Shown one piece after another: positions 8,912 through 18,658 of a stretch of DNA of 64,000 nucleotides. A program made the position numbers and the translations under genes. The DNA comes from Chryseobacterium sp. RU37D. Lineage in GTDB: Bacteria; Bacteroidota; Bacteroidia; Flavobacteriales; Weeksellaceae. How positions within the stretch are numbered: the stretch's first letter is position 1; each line of letters begins with the position of its first letter. The notes under the pieces were generated by a model. It did not search any database and had not been told where the DNA came from. It worked only from the letters and a program-made list of their open reading frames with translations. The DNA lies in contig NZ_FTMM01000016.1 in the NCBI RefSeq assembly GCF_900156075.1, forward strand, positions 1 through 64,000. Reading direction: 5' to 3'.

Positions 8912-10501
8912 ATGAAAAATAGTATAATCAAAATTAAAACACTTACAACAGCAGCTGTTTTGAGCCTGTTGTTTGCATCAACATCTTGTGTAAAAGATTT
9001 AGAACAAGAACCACTTACTGGATTGACCTCTTCAAGTATTTTCAAGGATTTTGCAAATTATCCTAATGCTTTGGCAAAAGTTTATGGAGGTTTTGCCAGC
9101 GGTGGACAAGAACCTAATGGAGGTAATTCTGATATCAATGGAATAGATGGTAATTTTTCTCAATATACAAGATTATTATACACGCTGGAGACATTACCTA
9201 CAGATGAAGCTGTAATTGCCTGGAATGATGGAACATTACAAACTATTCATAAAATGACGTGGGATTCCTCTAATGAATTTGTTGCAGGAGCATATTACAG
9301 AATATTTACGCAAATTGCTACTTCTAATGAATTTCTAAGAAACGTCACAGATGAAAAGCTTGCCTCTAATAATATTACAGGAACTAATCTTACAGAAGCA
9401 AGATATATGAGGGCTGAAGCAAGATTTTTAAGAGCGCTTTCATACTATTATGCACTTGATTTGTTTGGAAATGTTCCATTTGTAGATGAATCTTATTTAC
9501 CAGGATCAATCGAGCCTCCTAAAAGGATCACGAGATCAGATCTGTTCAATTATGTAGAATCAGAATTATTAGCTGTTTCTAATGATCTTAAAGATGCTAA
9601 GACAAACGACTATGGCAGAGCTGATAAAGCTGCAGCTTGGGCACTATTGGCAAGACTTTATTTAAACGCACCAGTTTATAATGGTAGTAACCGGAATAAT
9701 GATGTTATTACTTATTGTAATAAAGTTATCGCCGCAGGGTATTCTTTAAAATCTAAATATGCTGATTTATTCCTAGCTGATAATAATCAGAATAATCCCG
9801 AAACTATTTTCCCTGTTCTGTTCGACGGAATTAAGACTCAAACATCCGGAGGAAGCACATATATGGTACACGCTGCGGTTGGAGGATCAATGGCTGCTGA
9901 AAGTATGTTTGGTATTAACGGTGGTTGGGGTGGTTTAAGAACTACAAAATCTTATGTTGCATTATTTACCGATATTAATGATAAAAGAGGTAACTTCTAT
10001 ACAGCAGGTCAAAATCTAGAAATAAATGATCTGGGTACATTTACAGACGGGTATGCATTTGTGAAATATAAAAACTTAACAAGTTCAGGGCAGTTCGGTT
10101 CAGATGCTGCTAAAAACTTCTGTGATGCAGATATCCCTTTGCTTAGATTGGCAGATGTTTATTTGATGTATGCAGAAGCAACTTTAAGGGGTGGAAATGG
10201 TAATGCCGCAACAGCCTTACAATATATTAACAGTATTAGAACAAGAGCAGGTTATACAACATCATTATCTTCTATTAATTTAGATTTTATTCTTGATGAA
10301 AGAGCTCGAGAGCTGGGATGGGAAATGACAAGAAGAACTGACCTTGTGAGATATGGTAAATTTACAACCGGAGCCTATTTATGGCCATGGAAAGGGGGAA
10401 TTAAAGATGGTAAAGCAGTAGAAGACTATAGAAACCTTTATCCAATTCCTGCAAAAGACATTGTTGCAAACCCTAATCTGATTCAAAATCCGGGATATTA
10501 A
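8912..10501 (+). CDS. susD: SusD/RagB-like glycan-binding lipoprotein
   Basis: 529 aa. A lipoprotein signal has its lipobox Cys at residue 26 (FASTSC). The family's TPR-like core is visible: EARYMRAEARFLRALSYYYA with DLFGNVPFVDE, DKAAAWALLARLYLNAPVY, DIPLLRLADVYLMYAEA, a YINSIRTRAG repeat and the terminal LDFILDERARELGWE...YPIPAKDI...NPGY. It is surface-anchored and forms the lid on the SusC barrel. It starts six bases after susC, so the two are co-transcribed. Confidence 0.95.
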   Translation: MKNSIIKIKTLTTAAVLSLLFASTSCVKDLEQEPLTGLTSSSIFKDFANYPNALAKVYGGFASGGQEPNGGNSDINGIDGNFSQYTRLLYTLETLPTDEAVIAWNDGTLQTIHKMTWDSSNEFVAGAYYRIFTQIATSNEFLRNVTDEKLASNNITGTNLTEARYMRAEARFLRALSYYYALDLFGNVPFVDESYLPGSIEPPKRITRSDLFNYVESELLAVSNDLKDAKTNDYGRADKAAAWALLARLYLNAPVYNGSNRNNDVITYCNKVIAAGYSLKSKYADLFLADNNQNNPETIFPVLFDGIKTQTSGGSTYMVHAAVGGSMAAESMFGINGGWGGLRTTKSYVALFTDINDKRGNFYTAGQNLEINDLGTFTDGYAFVKYKNLTSSGQFGSDAAKNFCDADIPLLRLADVYLMYAEATLRGGNGNAATALQYINSIRTRAGYTTSLSSINLDFILDERARELGWEMTRRTDLVRYGKFTTGAYLWPWKGGIKDGKAVEDYRNLYPIPAKDIVANPNLIQNPGY

Positions 10502-10516
10502 TTAAACACAACTAAA

Positions 10517-11632
10517 ATGAAAAACATATTTAAAATATTTGCTATAGCTTTTATAAGCTTTTTAATCATTTCTTGTGAAAAAGATGAAGATCAAGCTATT
10601 CTGAATGAAGTTACACAGGCTAAAGTCTCTTCTGATAAAACAACTATAGTTTTAAGTGAAATTATAGGAGGAAATCCTGCTGTAACTTTTACCTGGACAA
10701 AATCCGTATTTAATATTGCAGTGGTTCCCACCCAGCAAATAGAATTCGGAGTTAAAGGGCAGAACTTTAAAAAAAGTGTAACTGCCGATTTTGCTAATGA
10801 TGCTACGTCAGGATCCATTACGCATGCGGCACTAAATGCTTTGATGTACAGCTTGGGAGCAACGCCGGATATGTCCAATCAAATTGAAGCCAGACTTAAA
10901 ACAAACGTTGGTCCTGCAGCTTTCTATTCTAATATCATTAATCTGACAATCACCCCATATACTCCAAATCCGGATTTAGTATATCCTAAAATTAACGTTC
11001 CAGGGGCTTATGCAGGAGCTGCAGGATATGCAAACTGGACACCCAATAATTCACCCAATTTATTCTCACCGGGAAAAGACGGGAAATATAGAGGATTTGT
11101 TTATATTACAAGTATTTCTGGGGATAATGGTAAATATAAATTTACTATTAATGAAGACTGGCCGGGAAATAAGGGAGATGATGGAACTCTAACAGGAAAG
11201 TTAGCAGTTGATGGATCTGATATTAAAGCAACAGCAGTAGGAGCACATTATATGAAAGTTGACTGGAATGCAAATACTTACTCATCTGCAGTTGCCAACT
11301 TCGGAATCATTGGAGATGCCACACCTACAGGCTGGGGATCAGATACAGACTTTGTGTATAATCCTGCAACTAAAACTTTTGTAATCAATTCAATCGCATT
11401 AAATACTTCAGGAGTATTTAAATTCAGAGCAAACGATGATTGGGCAATGAAATTCCAGCCTAAATCAGCAGATGAAACATTGACTACAAATAATGGAGTG
11501 GTTACATATCTAAGCTCAGAGGGCACAGTTACTGGAGATCCAAATTATAAAGTAGACGTGGCTGGAAACTACAAAATAGAATTAGACTTACACAATTCTG
11601 CCAATTACAAATTAACTGTTACTAAATTGTAA
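10517..11632 (+). CDS. susE: SusE/SusF-like starch-binding lipoprotein
   Basis: 371 aa. A lipoprotein signal has its lipobox Cys at residue 20 (FLIISC). The N-terminal segment (about 30-140, SSDKTTIVLSEIIGGNPAVTFTW) matches the SusE N-terminal Ig-like domain. Two later segments with aromatic patches, GKYKFTINEDWPGNKGDDG and GVFKFRANDDWAMKF, look like paired starch-binding modules of the CBM-SusE type. It is third in the operon, 15 bases after susD. It probably holds alpha-glucans at the surface. SusE rather than SusF is chosen from position and length. Confidence 0.85.
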   Translation: MKNIFKIFAIAFISFLIISCEKDEDQAILNEVTQAKVSSDKTTIVLSEIIGGNPAVTFTWTKSVFNIAVVPTQQIEFGVKGQNFKKSVTADFANDATSGSITHAALNALMYSLGATPDMSNQIEARLKTNVGPAAFYSNIINLTITPYTPNPDLVYPKINVPGAYAGAAGYANWTPNNSPNLFSPGKDGKYRGFVYITSISGDNGKYKFTINEDWPGNKGDDGTLTGKLAVDGSDIKATAVGAHYMKVDWNANTYSSAVANFGIIGDATPTGWGSDTDFVYNPATKTFVINSIALNTSGVFKFRANDDWAMKFQPKSADETLTTNNGVVTYLSSEGTVTGDPNYKVDVAGNYKIELDLHNSANYKLTVTKL

Positions 11633-11653
11633 AATACAACAAATATACATAGC

Positions 11654-11689
11654 AAAGTGTTGCTTTTCGGCAGCACTTTCTTTATTTTT
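11654..11689 (+). terminator. Attenuator/terminator between susE and the GH97 gene
   Basis: Ten-base arms (11654-11663 and 11670-11679) pair with one G-U wobble and are followed by ctttattttt. It sits only 20 bp before the GH97 start, so it may lower expression of the enzymes relative to the binding proteins. Confidence 0.6.
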
Positions 11690-11709
11690 AAAGTTTATAA
11701 AAAGTCATT

Positions 11710-13866
11710 ATGAAGAAAATTACAGTTGGAGCTTTATTGTTCTCAATGATGTTTGTGGGTGTGAATGCACAATCTTTAAAATCGCCGGACGGAAAGTTTG
11801 AAATGAACTTCCAGTTAAAACAGGGAATTCCCTATTATAACCTAAAATATAACGGAGCGGTCGTAGTTGAAGATTCTAAATTAGGATTGAGATTATTTAA
11901 AGACACTTCAATAAAATTTGCCTCGGAAATAGCAAAACCTGAAGATGCAAAATTTGATCTCAATAATGGTTTTACAAAAACAGGTGAAAAAAGAGATTCT
12001 AAAAATGAAACCTGGCAACCGATTCTTGGCGAAAAGAAAAACTATATCAATAATTACAACGAATTAGCATTAACATTAAATCAGGCTTCAACTGACAGAA
12101 GTATTGTAGTGAAGTTCAGATTGTTTAATGACGGTTTAGGATTTCGATACGAATTTCCGCAGCAAAAAAATCTTAACTATTTCGTGATCAGGGAAGAAGA
12201 TTCTGAAATTGATTTTCCGACTGATATGAAAGCCTGGTGGATCGTTGCAGATTATGATTCTCAGGAGTATCAGTATCAGGAAACAAAAATTTCTGAAATT
12301 CCGGGAAGATGGGATAAAGCTTTTGATGCGAATGCTTCCCAGACATTGGTCAAAAATGCAGTTCAGTCTCCTTTAATGCTGAAAAAAGAAGGAAAAGATC
12401 CTTTATATATCAATGTTGCAGAAGCAGCAGTTTTAGATTATCCGGCTTCCCATTTAGAAGTTGATGCGCAGAATTTTAAATTCAAAACACATCTTACAGC
12501 AGATAGACAGGGAGCAAAAGGATATATTCAGACTCCTTCTACAACACCTTGGAGAACGATTATTGTTTCACCAAAGGCAGAAGAAGTAATGGCTTCAAAA
12601 ATGCTTTTTAACCTTAATGAACCTACAAAATATACCGATACTTCATACATTCATCCTACAAAATACATGGGAGTTTGGTGGGAAATGATCATCGGGAAAT
12701 CTCAGTGGGCATATTCCACAGCCGAAAACGTTCATTTGGACACAACAGACTTCTCAAAATTAACCCCTAACGGAAAACATGCGGCGAACAATACAAAAGT
12801 TAAAGAATATATCGACTTTGCTGCAGAAAACGGTTTCCAGGGATTATTGATCGAAGGCTGGAATACCGGTTGGGAAGACTGGTTCGGACATTCAAAAGAA
12901 TTTGTTTTTGATTTTATTACGCCGTATCCGGATTTTGATATTAAAATGCTGAATGATTACGCTCATTCCAAAGGGATTAAACTGATCATGCACCATGAAA
13001 CTTCAGGTTCAGCAACGAACTATGAAAGATGGTCAGATAAAGCGTTCCAGTTAATGAACAAATACGGTTATGATGCCGTAAAGACAGGATATGTAGGAGA
13101 TATTATTCCAAGAGGAGAACACCATTATTCACAATGGATGATCGAACATTATTACAGAATTGCAGAGAAAGCAAACGAATATAAAATAATGGTAAACTCT
13201 CACGAGTCTGTACGTCCGACAGGAGAAAGCCGTACATATCCAAATTATATCTCAGCGGAAGCAGCTCGTGGAACCGAATACGAAGCTTTTGGCGGAAACA
13301 ATCCCGATCACCAGACAATTCTTCCTTTCACAAGATGGATGGGAGGGCCGATGGATTACACTCCGGGAATTTTCCAGACCAAGCTGGATTATTATTTTCC
13401 GGGAGACAAACGTTTTGTGAAAACAACTTTGGTGAAGCAATTAGCACTATATGTAGTAATGTATATGCCTTTACAAATGGCGGCAGACTTACCCGAGAAT
13501 TACAAAAAGCACATGGATGCTTTCCAGTTTATCAAGGATGTAGCGGCAGATTGGGATGATACCAAGATCTTATCTGCAGAGCCGGGAGACTATATCGTTA
13601 CCGCAAGAAAGGCAAAAGGTACGGAAAGTTGGTTTGTAGGCGGAATTACTGATGAAAACAAACGTGATTACACAGTAGATTTTTCTTTTCTAGATAAAGG
13701 AAAAAAATATGAAGCAACCATCTATGAAGACGGAAAAGATGCCGATTATATCAACAATCCTCAAAGCTATAACATCTACAAAAAGCAAATCACCAACAAA
13801 TCAAAAATTGATTTCAAAATGGGCAGAAGCGGCGGTTTTGCCATTTCTATTAAACCATTGTATTGA
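11710..13866 (+). CDS. susB: GH97 alpha-glucosidase (SusB-like)
   Basis: 718 aa with a signal peptide ending GVNAQ. It hydrolyses alpha-glucosidic bonds of malto-oligosaccharides, probably in the periplasm. The N-terminal beta-sandwich (about 20-290), the TIM barrel (MGVWWEMIIGKSQWAYST... to PLQMAADLPENY) and the C-terminal sheet are all present at normal family length. Glutamates at about residue 499 (HESVRPTG) and 517 (AEAARGTEYEAFGG) match the acidic positions of the calcium-dependent inverting SusB subgroup as I remember it. PFTRWMGGPMDYTPGIF is the family signature. It lies downstream of susCDE on the same strand. Confidence 0.93.
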   Translation: MKKITVGALLFSMMFVGVNAQSLKSPDGKFEMNFQLKQGIPYYNLKYNGAVVVEDSKLGLRLFKDTSIKFASEIAKPEDAKFDLNNGFTKTGEKRDSKNETWQPILGEKKNYINNYNELALTLNQASTDRSIVVKFRLFNDGLGFRYEFPQQKNLNYFVIREEDSEIDFPTDMKAWWIVADYDSQEYQYQETKISEIPGRWDKAFDANASQTLVKNAVQSPLMLKKEGKDPLYINVAEAAVLDYPASHLEVDAQNFKFKTHLTADRQGAKGYIQTPSTTPWRTIIVSPKAEEVMASKMLFNLNEPTKYTDTSYIHPTKYMGVWWEMIIGKSQWAYSTAENVHLDTTDFSKLTPNGKHAANNTKVKEYIDFAAENGFQGLLIEGWNTGWEDWFGHSKEFVFDFITPYPDFDIKMLNDYAHSKGIKLIMHHETSGSATNYERWSDKAFQLMNKYGYDAVKTGYVGDIIPRGEHHYSQWMIEHYYRIAEKANEYKIMVNSHESVRPTGESRTYPNYISAEAARGTEYEAFGGNNPDHQTILPFTRWMGGPMDYTPGIFQTKLDYYFPGDKRFVKTTLVKQLALYVVMYMPLQMAADLPENYKKHMDAFQFIKDVAADWDDTKILSAEPGDYIVTARKAKGTESWFVGGITDENKRDYTVDFSFLDKGKKYEATIYEDGKDADYINNPQSYNIYKKQITNKSKIDFKMGRSGGFAISIKPLY

Positions 13867-13875
13867 TACAAAACC

Positions 13876-13908
13876 AACTTTGTCAAAGTTCAAATCTTTG
13901 ACAAAGTT
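13876..13908. repeat. REP-like palindrome, family P1
   Basis: Perfect 13-base arms (13876-13888 and 13896-13908) share the sequence of the palindrome next to the RAYT gene at 63593-63624. It lies 9 bp past the GH97 stop and may also serve as a terminator. Confidence 0.75.
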
Positions 13909-13958
13909 TTATACTTTAAATTAGTTTTTCCGGTTTCCGAATTGTTAGATTTAGGTTT

Positions 13959-13997
13959 AGATTTCAGCGGGGCGGCGAAGCCGTCCCGCTGAAATCT
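13959..13997. repeat. GC-rich palindrome between GH97 and GH13 genes
   Basis: Perfect 13-base outer arms (13959-13971 and 13985-13997) enclose a second inverted pair, cggc/gccg. Its GC content is far above the surroundings. It is either a mobile palindromic unit or a strong hairpin separating the two genes. Confidence 0.7.
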
Positions 13998-14089
13998 AAA
14001 AAATAAGCTCAGAAAAATTCTCCAATACAAGGAATAAGTTTCGAAGCATAATACAGAGTAAATCGGGAATAAGAGTAATACACAACCAG

Positions 14090-14118
14090 CTTTGACAATG
14101 TTCTGAACGTTGCCAAAG
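14090..14118. repeat. Degenerate REP-like palindrome, family P2
   Basis: The arms ctttgacaatgtt and aacgttgccaaag pair with two mismatches around a gttctgaac core. The copy at 54071-54101 shares that core. It lies 16 bp before the GH13 start. Confidence 0.6.
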
Positions 14119-14134
14119 TTTTAAAAATCATGAA

Positions 14135-15985
14135 ATGAAAAAAATATACATCATTTTCGCACTTTCCGCAGCTTCTGTTGCATTTTCCCAAATTCAAAAA
14201 GTAGAGCCCGCTTTCTGGTGGAAGGGAATGAAGAATCCTGAACTTCAGATTTTGGTCTACGGAAAAAATATAGCCCATAACGAAATTGAGCTTTCGGATG
14301 GGATCCAGATAAAAGATATTCAGAAAGTTGAAAATCCGAACTATGTGTTTGTAACAGTGAACACGAACGAAATCAATGTTTCGAAATTTAAAATTAATAG
14401 TAAAAAAGACAAAAAAAATATAGGCTCTTATGTTTATGAATTAAAACAAAGAGACCCAAACTCGGCTGATAGAGAATCTTTTTCATCAAAAGATGTCATG
14501 TACTTGATCATGCCCGACCGCTTTGCCAATGGCGACGAAAAAAATGATTCAAATCCAAATTTAATAGAAAAAGCAAATAGAAGCCTCCCTAACGGACGCC
14601 ACGGTGGAGATTTACGTGGGATTATCAACAATTTAGATTATATACAGAATCTGGGTGCTACAGCAGTCTGGCTCACTCCGGTGAATGAAGACAACGAGAA
14701 AGTATATTCTTATCACGGCTATGCTCAGACAGATTTATATAAAATCGATGAACGCTATGGTACCAATGAAGATTACAAGGAACTTTCCCAAAAACTAAAC
14801 AAAAGAAATATGAAGCTGGTGATGGATTATGTCACCAATCATTGGGGTATTTCGCATTGGATGATCAAAGATTTACCGACAAAAGACTGGATCCATTGGT
14901 TTAATGACGGCGAAAATGGTTTTAAACGTTCTAATTATAAAACAACCACTCAATTCGATATCAACGCTTCTGAAATCGACAAAAAAGTTGCACTAGATGG
15001 CTGGTTTGATACTACAATGCCTGATATTAACCAAAAGAATCCATTGGTTTTAAAATATTTAATACAAAATGCAATCTGGTGGATAGAATACGCCGGATTG
15101 GGTGGCTTTCGTGTAGATACATATCCTTACAATGATAAGGAAGCAATGGCAAAATGGGCAAAAGCCATTACTGATGAGTACCCGAAATTCAATATTGTAG
15201 GAGAAACCTGGTTGAATACGGCGGGGCAGATTTCAGCCTGGCAAAAGAACTCCAAAACGGGAGAAGCTGCAAATTACAATTCCAATCTTCCGTCTGTGAT
15301 GGATTTTATGTTGTACGGTGATATGCCAAAAGCCTTAAAAGAAAAAGAAGGCTGGGATTTGGGAATCAACCGTATTTATAACAGCTTTTCAAGTGATTTT
15401 CTTTATCCGGATATCAATAATGTAATGGTTTTTTTCGAAAATCATGATACTGAAAGATGGAATGAAATTTTTAATGATGATCCGAAAGCGTATAAATTAG
15501 CTTTAACATTAATCTCAACCGTTCGCGGAATTCCCCAAATTTACTACGGTTCGGAAGTGGGAATGCGCGGTGACAAAAATAAAGGCGGCGATGCAGACAT
15601 CAGAAGAGACTTTCCGGGAGGCTGGAAATCGGATAAACAGAATGCTTTCAATACTTCCGCTCAAACGCCCGAACAAAGAGAATTTTATCAATTTACCCAA
15701 AAATTATTAAACTGGAGAAAAGGAAATGAAGTGATCCACACAGGAAAAACTAAAAATTTCGTTCCTCAGAATAATGTTTTTGTGTATTTTAGATATAATG
15801 AAAAAGAAAGTGTGATGGTAGTTTTAAATAACAATGAAAAAGATCAGACATTAGATTTAAAACATTTCGCAGAATCCCTAAACGGATTTTCAAAAGGAAA
15901 AGACATCATTTCCGACAAAGAATTTTCATTACAAAACAACTTAACTATACCTACAAAAACATCGATGGTTATTGAATTGAAATAA
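14135..15985 (+). CDS. GH13 alpha-amylase family enzyme (neopullulanase/cyclomaltodextrinase-like, SusA-like)
   Basis: 616 aa with a signal peptide ending VAFSQ. Residues about 20-105 match the cyclomaltodextrinase N-terminal domain (VEPAFWWKGMKNPELQILVYG). The GH13 barrel starts at DVMYLIMPDRFANGD. The catalytic triad is intact: Asp about 328 (GFRVDTYPY), Glu about 357 (VGETW) and Asp about 438 (ENHDTER). IPQIYYGSE and a C-terminal all-beta domain follow. It endo-cleaves alpha-1,4-glucans or their oligomers outside the cytoplasm, feeding SusC and the GH97 enzyme. A 268-bp palindrome-rich gap separates it from GH97, so it may have its own promoter. Confidence 0.92.
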   Translation: MKKIYIIFALSAASVAFSQIQKVEPAFWWKGMKNPELQILVYGKNIAHNEIELSDGIQIKDIQKVENPNYVFVTVNTNEINVSKFKINSKKDKKNIGSYVYELKQRDPNSADRESFSSKDVMYLIMPDRFANGDEKNDSNPNLIEKANRSLPNGRHGGDLRGIINNLDYIQNLGATAVWLTPVNEDNEKVYSYHGYAQTDLYKIDERYGTNEDYKELSQKLNKRNMKLVMDYVTNHWGISHWMIKDLPTKDWIHWFNDGENGFKRSNYKTTTQFDINASEIDKKVALDGWFDTTMPDINQKNPLVLKYLIQNAIWWIEYAGLGGFRVDTYPYNDKEAMAKWAKAITDEYPKFNIVGETWLNTAGQISAWQKNSKTGEAANYNSNLPSVMDFMLYGDMPKALKEKEGWDLGINRIYNSFSSDFLYPDINNVMVFFENHDTERWNEIFNDDPKAYKLALTLISTVRGIPQIYYGSEVGMRGDKNKGGDADIRRDFPGGWKSDKQNAFNTSAQTPEQREFYQFTQKLLNWRKGNEVIHTGKTKNFVPQNNVFVYFRYNEKESVMVVLNNNEKDQTLDLKHFAESLNGFSKGKDIISDKEFSLQNNLTIPTKTSMVIELK

Positions 15986-16014
15986 AACATGAATAACACA
16001 AATATCACAACTAA

Positions 16015-16110
16015 AATCTTTGTAATCTTACTTAAGTGAAACGCCTTTGCGAACTTAAAAATAGCTAGTAGTTAAAAAGAAAACTTTGTGCTCTTTGCGT
16101 TAAAAAAATA
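16015..16110. repeat. Dispersed repeat family R2, copy 1
   Basis: It contains the shared blocks aatctttg, gtgaaacgcctttgcgaac, a 30-40 bp variable middle, and ctttgtgctctttgcg. Related copies lie at 24951-25034 and 50719-50786. Confidence 0.65.
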
Positions 16111-16134
16111 AAATTTAAAGTTTTATAATTAAAC

Positions 16135-16647
16135 ATGAAAAAAACAACAATATTCTTCACTTTCATCTTATTGATTTTGAGTTTTACATCCATGTCAGCT
16201 CAGTCAAAATTTGAAAAAGAAAAGACAGAAATCGGAACGATGCTAGATGGCTTCAACGTGGCTGCAGCAAAAGCAGATTACATAACGTATTTCAGTTATT
16301 TTGCCGACGAATCCACATTTATCGGGACAGATGCTACCGAAGTTTGGAATAAAAAAACATTCATGAACTGGGCAAAACCCCATTTCGATAAAAAAAGAAC
16401 CTGGAATTTTACTTCATTAAAGAGAAATATCTATTTCAGTAAAGACGGAAAGCTGGCCTGGTTTGATGAATTGCTTGATACACAAATGAAAATTTGCCGT
16501 GGTTCAGGAGTTGTTGAAAAAATCAACGGGGAATGGAAAGTAAAGCAATATGTCCTTTCCGTAACCGTTCCAAATGATGTTGTAGATAAAGTGGTGGCAG
16601 AAAAAGCACCAATTGAAGATATATTAATCCAAAAGCTGAAAAAATAA
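16135..16647 (+). CDS. Exported NTF2/SnoaL-like protein
   Basis: 170 aa with a signal peptide ending SMSAQ. Residues about 28-145 form a SnoaL-like cone fold: a first helix ending in GFNVAAAKADYITYFSYFADESTFIGTD, then paired strands with GKLAWFDELLD and the closing NGEWKVKQYVLSVTVP. The substrate is unknown. Its stop overlaps the start of the sugar permease (taatga), so the two are translationally coupled. This points to a role in the maltose locus, but no enzymatic function is claimed. Confidence 0.75.
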   Translation: MKKTTIFFTFILLILSFTSMSAQSKFEKEKTEIGTMLDGFNVAAAKADYITYFSYFADESTFIGTDATEVWNKKTFMNWAKPHFDKKRTWNFTSLKRNIYFSKDGKLAWFDELLDTQMKICRGSGVVEKINGEWKVKQYVLSVTVPNDVVDKVVAEKAPIEDILIQKLKK

Positions 16648-18062
16648 TGACAGAAATGGTAGGTAAATATGATACTGGAAAATTTGAGAAAAAAGTAAAA
16701 CCAAATTTATCCATGCTTCAAATTATTAATATGAGCATGGGATTTTTGGGAATTCAGATGGCTTTTGGTCTGCAAAACGGAAATGCAAGCAGAATTTTAG
16801 CCAATTTCGGAGCAGACGTTCACGAATTGTCTTGGTTCTGGCTGGTAGCACCGGTTACAGGGTTAATTGTACAGCCGATTATTGGCCACATGGGAGATAA
16901 TACGTGGAGCCCATTAGGAAGGAGAAAACCTTATTTTTTAATTGGTGCTGTTTTATGTGCCATTGGCTTGGTTATGCTTCCTAATGCAGCCTCCGCAACA
17001 CAGATGATGGCGGCGAATGTTTTGTTATTAGCAGTAATTTTCCTGGCCATGATGGATGCTTCCATTAATGTAGCGATGGAACCTTTTCGTGCATTGGTAG
17101 GAGATATGCTCCCGAAACATCAGGGAACCATTGGTTTTTCCGTTCAGACGATTTTAATAGGAATTGGTGCAGTTATCGGATCAGATTTACCAAATTGGCT
17201 CACAAACTGGGGTGTTTCTAATGAAGCTCCGAAAGGGTTTGTGGCAGATAATGTAATTTATGCTTTTTATATCGGAGCGGCCGTTTTAATTCTTTCAATT
17301 TTATATACCATAGTTACAACCAAAGAATATTCTCCAGAAGAGTTTGCTGCTTTTGAAGGAGGAAAAGAAATAGAGCATGAATCCAGGTTGTCAGATATTT
17401 TTAAAGATTTTAAAAATGCACCCTCTCAAATGAAAAAACTCGGAATTGTTCAGTTCTTTTCGTGGTTTGCTTTGTTTACCATGTGGGTTTTTACAACCAG
17501 TGCATTGGCTACACATCATTTCGGGCTTTCACCGGAGGATACACATTCTGCAAAATTTAATGAAGCAGGGGACTTAACGGGAAGTTTATTTGGAAGCTAT
17601 AATTTTTACGCGATCTTTTTTGCGTTTGCCCTGACCCCCATTGCTAAATTTATTGGTAAAAAATATACTCATGCCCTAGCTTTGGCTTGTGGTGGGCTAG
17701 GATTAATTTCAATGTATTTCATTAAAGATATTCATAATCTTTGGATTTCGATGATAGGATTAGGTTTTGCGTGGGCAAGTATTTTAGCAATGCCTTATGC
17801 CATGCTGATTGATTCAATTCCGCAGAAGAAAATGGGAGTTTATATGGGGATTTTTAATTTCTTTATTGTAATTCCTCAAATTATCAATGGGATTTTTGGA
17901 GGTCCTATTGTAAGCGGAATTTTCGGAAAACAAGCAATCGATTATATAATTGTTGGCGGAATTTGTATGCTGCTGGGGGCGGCTCTGACCTTAATTTTCG
18001 TAAAAGCAGAGCATGATACGCCGAAGGAAATTGAAGCAGAAATCCAGCAGGTGCATTTTTAA
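16647..18062 (+). CDS. SLC45-type MFS sugar (maltose) permease
   Basis: 471 aa with 12 predicted membrane segments. It has the features of the SLC45/GPH-like sugar group: a first helix LSMLQIINMSMGFLGIQMAFGLQNGN, GLIVQPIIGHMGDNTWSPLGRRKPYFL (loop 2-3 motif with GRRKP) and AMMDASINVAMEPFRALVGDMLP. It should carry maltose or glucose into the cytoplasm after periplasmic hydrolysis. It starts inside the stop codon of the SnoaL-like gene. The charged tail after the last helix is short. Confidence 0.88.
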   Translation: MTEMVGKYDTGKFEKKVKPNLSMLQIINMSMGFLGIQMAFGLQNGNASRILANFGADVHELSWFWLVAPVTGLIVQPIIGHMGDNTWSPLGRRKPYFLIGAVLCAIGLVMLPNAASATQMMAANVLLLAVIFLAMMDASINVAMEPFRALVGDMLPKHQGTIGFSVQTILIGIGAVIGSDLPNWLTNWGVSNEAPKGFVADNVIYAFYIGAAVLILSILYTIVTTKEYSPEEFAAFEGGKEIEHESRLSDIFKDFKNAPSQMKKLGIVQFFSWFALFTMWVFTTSALATHHFGLSPEDTHSAKFNEAGDLTGSLFGSYNFYAIFFAFALTPIAKFIGKKYTHALALACGGLGLISMYFIKDIHNLWISMIGLGFAWASILAMPYAMLIDSIPQKKMGVYMGIFNFFIVIPQIINGIFGGPIVSGIFGKQAIDYIIVGGICMLLGAALTLIFVKAEHDTPKEIEAEIQQVHF

Positions 18063-18119
18063 AACAGTATCTCTCAAAATAAAATGCTGAATATTCTGTT
18101 TAATTATTAAATTTGACTA

Positions 18120-18611
18120 ATGCAAAAGTATCTTTATATCATCATTATATTTTTTTCTCTTGTCAGCTGCTATACTTACCAGGTTAAAAAACCGGCACCA
18201 GTGGATCCAACAGCCAACAATAAACCTGTACCCGTAAAGACAATAACTGTTGTTGACAATGATCCTATACAAATGAAAAGAGCAACTGAATTGAAAAAAG
18301 CAGCTGAATCTCAAAATCCGGATTCACAGCAAATGCCTGCCTCGATCAATGTTCAGGAGAAGCTTACACCGAATAAAAATGTTAAAATTGATGTTGATGG
18401 AAAATCCTATAAAGTAATCGTCGACCGATGGGAAAGTGACAGTCTGGTTGTTCACCCTGTTCATAATCCTAAAAAAGTTCTGAAATTTCATAAGAACCAG
18501 ATCAATGCCGAGAAAATTGCTGAAAAACGCTTTTCACAGCCTATAGCTGATATAATTACTGTTGTTGCTTATGCCGGCATTGGTGTTGCGGTTTGGTTGC
18601 TTCTGCGTTAA
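18120..18611 (+). CDS. Unrecognised lipoprotein with C-terminal membrane segment
   Basis: 163 aa. The N-terminal lipobox ends at Cys 17 (FFSLVSC). A proline-rich linker (about 20-50) and a charged middle follow, with a small beta segment (KNVKIDVDGKSYKVIVDRWESDSLVVH). The C-terminus is hydrophobic (ITVVAYAGIGVAVWLLLR). Lipid anchor plus terminal helix would tether it at both ends. No known domain was recognised. It follows the permease by 57 bp and ends at a terminator. Confidence 0.65.
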   Translation: MQKYLYIIIIFFSLVSCYTYQVKKPAPVDPTANNKPVPVKTITVVDNDPIQMKRATELKKAAESQNPDSQQMPASINVQEKLTPNKNVKIDVDGKSYKVIVDRWESDSLVVHPVHNPKKVLKFHKNQINAEKIAEKRFSQPIADIITVVAYAGIGVAVWLLLR

Positions 18612-18631
18612 TTTTTTTAATTTATTATATT

Positions 18632-18658
18632 AAACCATCCATTATCGGATGGTTTTTT
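18632..18658 (+). terminator. Rho-independent terminator
   Basis: The aaaccatcc/ggatggttt stem with a 6-base loop is followed by a T run. It closes the maltose/lipoprotein transcription unit. Confidence 0.85.
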
